Positions 6,205 through 8,065 of a stretch of 8,065 nucleotides of DNA are shown here, piece after piece (position 1 is the stretch's first letter; the number at the start of each line of letters is the position of its first letter). The translations under genes were made by a program, and so were the position numbers. The notes under the pieces were generated by a model. It was not told the origin of the DNA, did not search any database, and saw nothing but the letters and a program-made list of their open reading frames with translations. Location: NCBI GenBank assembly GCA_002293965.1, contig DBEG01000066.1, positions 1 through 8,065 of the forward strand, read 5' to 3'. The stretch is from Actinobacteria bacterium UBA912. GTDB taxonomy: Bacteria; Actinomycetota; Coriobacteriia; Anaerosomatales; UBA912.

Positions 6205-6921
6205 ATGCTCCGCTTCGAGGTTGTTCCGGTAGGCCGAGGCGACATCAGGCTTTGCTCAAGATGCCCCGCAACTGTCGACTCGAACTACTATGACCCCGCC
6301 GACCTCGATGTCTCGCTGACGGGTGTCGTCACGGGTTGGGGCACCACTGGACCCGGCCCCAACGTCGTGCTTGCCGGCCCTGAGCCGCTCAATCACCCCA
6401 GACTGCCCGACCTCATCCGCCGAACAGTCGATCTGGGGGTCAAGCGTCTCGCTTTGCGAACAGACGCAGCCGGATTGGCCGTCGGGCGCAACGCCGAGGG
6501 CGTCATAGCCTCTGGAGTCAGGCATCTTCACGTGGTTTGCGCCGGGGAAGAGATCGGTACGGCTCGCGTGCCCTCAGCCACCGCAAGATCGATCGCTGGA
6601 ATACGTGCATTCGGCGAAGCGGCCGACAACGCGCGCGTTGAAGTCGCCATCGTCGGCATCGTGCCTGTATGCGCCCACAATGTGCGTCTGCTGCCTGAGA
6701 TCGTCGCCATGCTCGCGAGCGAAGGGGCTCGCCTGATCCGCCTCGAAATCGCCTTCTCGGCAATAGACCATAGCGACGTTGCCGAATGGTGCGCCTCGGC
6801 GTTCCACACGGGCATCCTCTCCGGTGCATGGGTCGATGTTCCAGACGCCCCTCAATCCGTTCTTGAGCGCATCGATGTCCGCAGATCGCCCCTCGTTCTC
6901 ACCTCGGCGGTGTGTGCATGA
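6205..6921 (+). CDS. Radical-SAM-like protein with atypical cluster motif (DxxxCxxC)
   Basis: The 238-residue protein reads like a compact radical SAM barrel. GPEPLNHPRLPDLIRRTVDLG (from residue 58) corresponds to the GGEP...P-x-L-x-x-L-I segment. LALRTDAAGL (82-91) corresponds to the strand ending in T-N-G, and GVRHLHVVCAG (104-114) to the next strand. Where CxxxCxxC is expected it has D13-IRL-C17-SR-C20, so the first cysteine position is Asp. It may bind a cluster with an Asp ligand, a different metal, or be a non-catalytic partner. GGAGGT (6194-6199) is 5 bases before the ATG. Its stop overlaps the start of the next gene (ATGA, 6918-6921), so the two are translationally coupled. No terminator is clear in the 55 bases after the tRNA, so it may share the tRNA transcript. 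The substrate is unknown; the radical-SAM relation is inference from motifs. Confidence 0.72.
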   Translation: MLRFEVVPVGRGDIRLCSRCPATVDSNYYDPADLDVSLTGVVTGWGTTGPGPNVVLAGPEPLNHPRLPDLIRRTVDLGVKRLALRTDAAGLAVGRNAEGVIASGVRHLHVVCAGEEIGTARVPSATARSIAGIRAFGEAADNARVEVAIVGIVPVCAHNVRLLPEIVAMLASEGARLIRLEIAFSAIDHSDVAEWCASAFHTGILSGAWVDVPDAPQSVLERIDVRRSPLVLTSAVCA

Positions 6922-8065
6922 GAGCGACAGCCGTCTCCCTTCGAATCGCTCTTGTCGACCTGAGTTGGCCGGGCTACCACTCTCTGGGGCTGGCCTACAT
7001 ACGCGCTTTCGCCGAGGCAGACCCGAGACTAAGAGACAGCATCAGCTTCAACACCATGAACCTCTCGTGTGAAGAGGATCCTTGGTGGATCGCGTACCGC
7101 CTCGACCTACTGAAGCCCGATGTCGTCGGGTTCTCGGTCACATGCTTCAATGCCCACGTGGCCTACGAGGCAGCCAAGCTGGTCAGAGCCGCGCATCCGG
7201 AAGTCAGGGTCGTACTCGGCGGCCCGGAGGTCGGCCCGATCGCGGAAGAAGTCCTTCGCGTTCACCCACACATCGACTTCGTCGTGAGGGGAGAGGGCGA
7301 GCAGACCTTCGCTGACCTGGCTTCGGCAATTCTTGACGGCAATGAGGCTGACGATATCCCCGGTGTCACCCGCCGCGTTGACGGAAGTGTCGCCTCGGGA
7401 CCGGATCGTCCGCCGATCGAGGACCTGGACTCGATTCCATCCCCGATACTGACGGGCGCGTTGACGCCGATCGATGGCCTCACGTTCATCGAGACCTATC
7501 GTGGATGTCCTAATCGATGCGCTTGGTGTTATGAGGGAAAGGGAAGCCATCGAATCAGAAGCTTTTCCAAGCAACGTATAGCCGCCGAGATTGATGCACT
7601 CGCCTCGGCCCCGGGTGTGAAGTCGTTCTCTTTCATCGATCCGGTGTTCAACCTCAACGACGATCACCTTGAGCATCTGACTCAGCTGCTTGAGTCACAC
7701 GCCATCGTTGGTCTGCGATTGCATACGATCGAAGTCGATCTCCAGCGCATCGAACCGCATCACGCAGGAATGCTTTCCCGGTCAGGGGTCGTAAGTGTGG
7801 AAGGAGGACCTCAAACGATCGGCGCTCGATCACTGGCTGTGTGCAATCGAAAGTTCGACCCGAAGCGCTTCAAGAGCGGAGTGGACGCATGTCGCTCACA
7901 CGGTATCAGGGTGCAGTGCGACCTTATAGTCGGGCTACCGGGAGACGATTTCGCACAGACACTCGACAACTTCGAGTACGTGCTCTCAATCGATCCGGGA
8001 AGCTTACAGGTTTCGACATTGCATGTGCTCCCCGGTACCGAACTATGGGACAGAGCGGAAGATTT
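6918..8065 (+). CDS. B12-binding-domain radical SAM protein (partial, runs off the right edge)
   Basis: Frame is open from ATG 6918 to the window end (382 codons plus two bases). Residues about 8-150 form a B12-binding-type Rossmann domain: LGLAYIRAFAEADP, VVGFSVTCFNAH, VVLGGPEVGP and VVRGEGEQTF. I see no DxHxxG lower-ligand motif, as is common in this class. The radical SAM domain follows with YRGCPNRCAWCY, giving the 4Fe-4S ligands C197, C201 and C204. Later elements are VEGGPQT (usually E-x-G-x-Q-S), CNRKFD, VQCDLIVGLPGDD and HVLPGTELWD, all standard for the B12-radical SAM superfamily. Such enzymes include methyltransferases, cyclases and ring-contracting enzymes, so the reaction cannot be named here. 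The start overlaps the preceding stop (ATGA). The C-terminal part is beyond the window. Confidence 0.93.
   Translation, partial: MRATAVSLRIALVDLSWPGYHSLGLAYIRAFAEADPRLRDSISFNTMNLSCEEDPWWIAYRLDLLKPDVVGFSVTCFNAHVAYEAAKLVRAAHPEVRVVLGGPEVGPIAEEVLRVHPHIDFVVRGEGEQTFADLASAILDGNEADDIPGVTRRVDGSVASGPDRPPIEDLDSIPSPILTGALTPIDGLTFIETYRGCPNRCAWCYEGKGSHRIRSFSKQRIAAEIDALASAPGVKSFSFIDPVFNLNDDHLEHLTQLLESHAIVGLRLHTIEVDLQRIEPHHAGMLSRSGVVSVEGGPQTIGARSLAVCNRKFDPKRFKSGVDACRSHGIRVQCDLIVGLPGDDFAQTLDNFEYVLSIDPGSLQVSTLHVLPGTELWDRAED

Noticed and set aside
6065..6205. Arg-rich peptide frame starting MSEWRNGRRAR
   Set aside because: It is a translation of the tRNA-Leu gene itself, a well-known false gene.
7107..7676. 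189-residue minus-strand frame opposite the B12-radical SAM gene
   Set aside because: Shadow. The plus-strand frame is open throughout and holds the CxxxCxxC and B12-domain motifs.
1..8065. CRISPR array, insertion sequence or prophage
   Set aside because: No regularly spaced repeats, transposase, integrase or long terminal inverted repeats were seen on either strand.

Overview
The window is about 60% G+C, gene-dense bacterial chromosome. A stand-alone superoxide reductase, a B12-type radical SAM protein and QueH point to an anaerobe. The overall gene style would fit a high-GC Gram-positive lineage such as Coriobacteriia-like Actinobacteriota, but the taxonomic guess is inference and weak.

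Layout, left to right. (1) 1-1744, + strand: the last codons of ruvC, then ruvA and ruvB, each joined to the previous gene by a 4-base stop/start overlap. This is the classic Holliday-junction operon. (2) 1730-2410, - strand: a two-gene unit holding a one-domain superoxide reductase-like protein followed by an 83-residue cysteine-rich protein of unknown function. The second gene runs convergently into the last 15 bases of ruvB. (3) 2411-2529: a divergent control region with several small inverted repeats and candidate promoters for both directions. (4) 2530-5970, + strand: an isochorismatase-family cysteine hydrolase, folD, a secreted membrane-anchored protein of unknown function, a GDT1/UPF0016 cation transporter and queH. 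The gap is 50 bases between the first two and 10 bases or fewer between the rest, so this is probably one operon. (5) 6064-6149: tRNA-Leu(GAG) with an encoded CCA end and its own likely promoter. (6) 6205-8065, + strand: two translationally coupled genes. The first is a small radical-SAM-like protein in which the first cluster cysteine appears to be replaced by Asp. The second is a full B12-binding-domain radical SAM enzyme that runs off the window.

How they work together: RuvABC process recombination junctions. FolD supplies one-carbon folates, and QueH finishes queuosine in tRNA. The superoxide reductase detoxifies superoxide without making oxygen, and the GDT1 protein probably moves Mn2+ or Ca2+. 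The two radical-SAM genes look like a dedicated pair of unknown substrate and are the most likely place for undescribed biochemistry. The superoxide reductase/Cys-rich pair is second.
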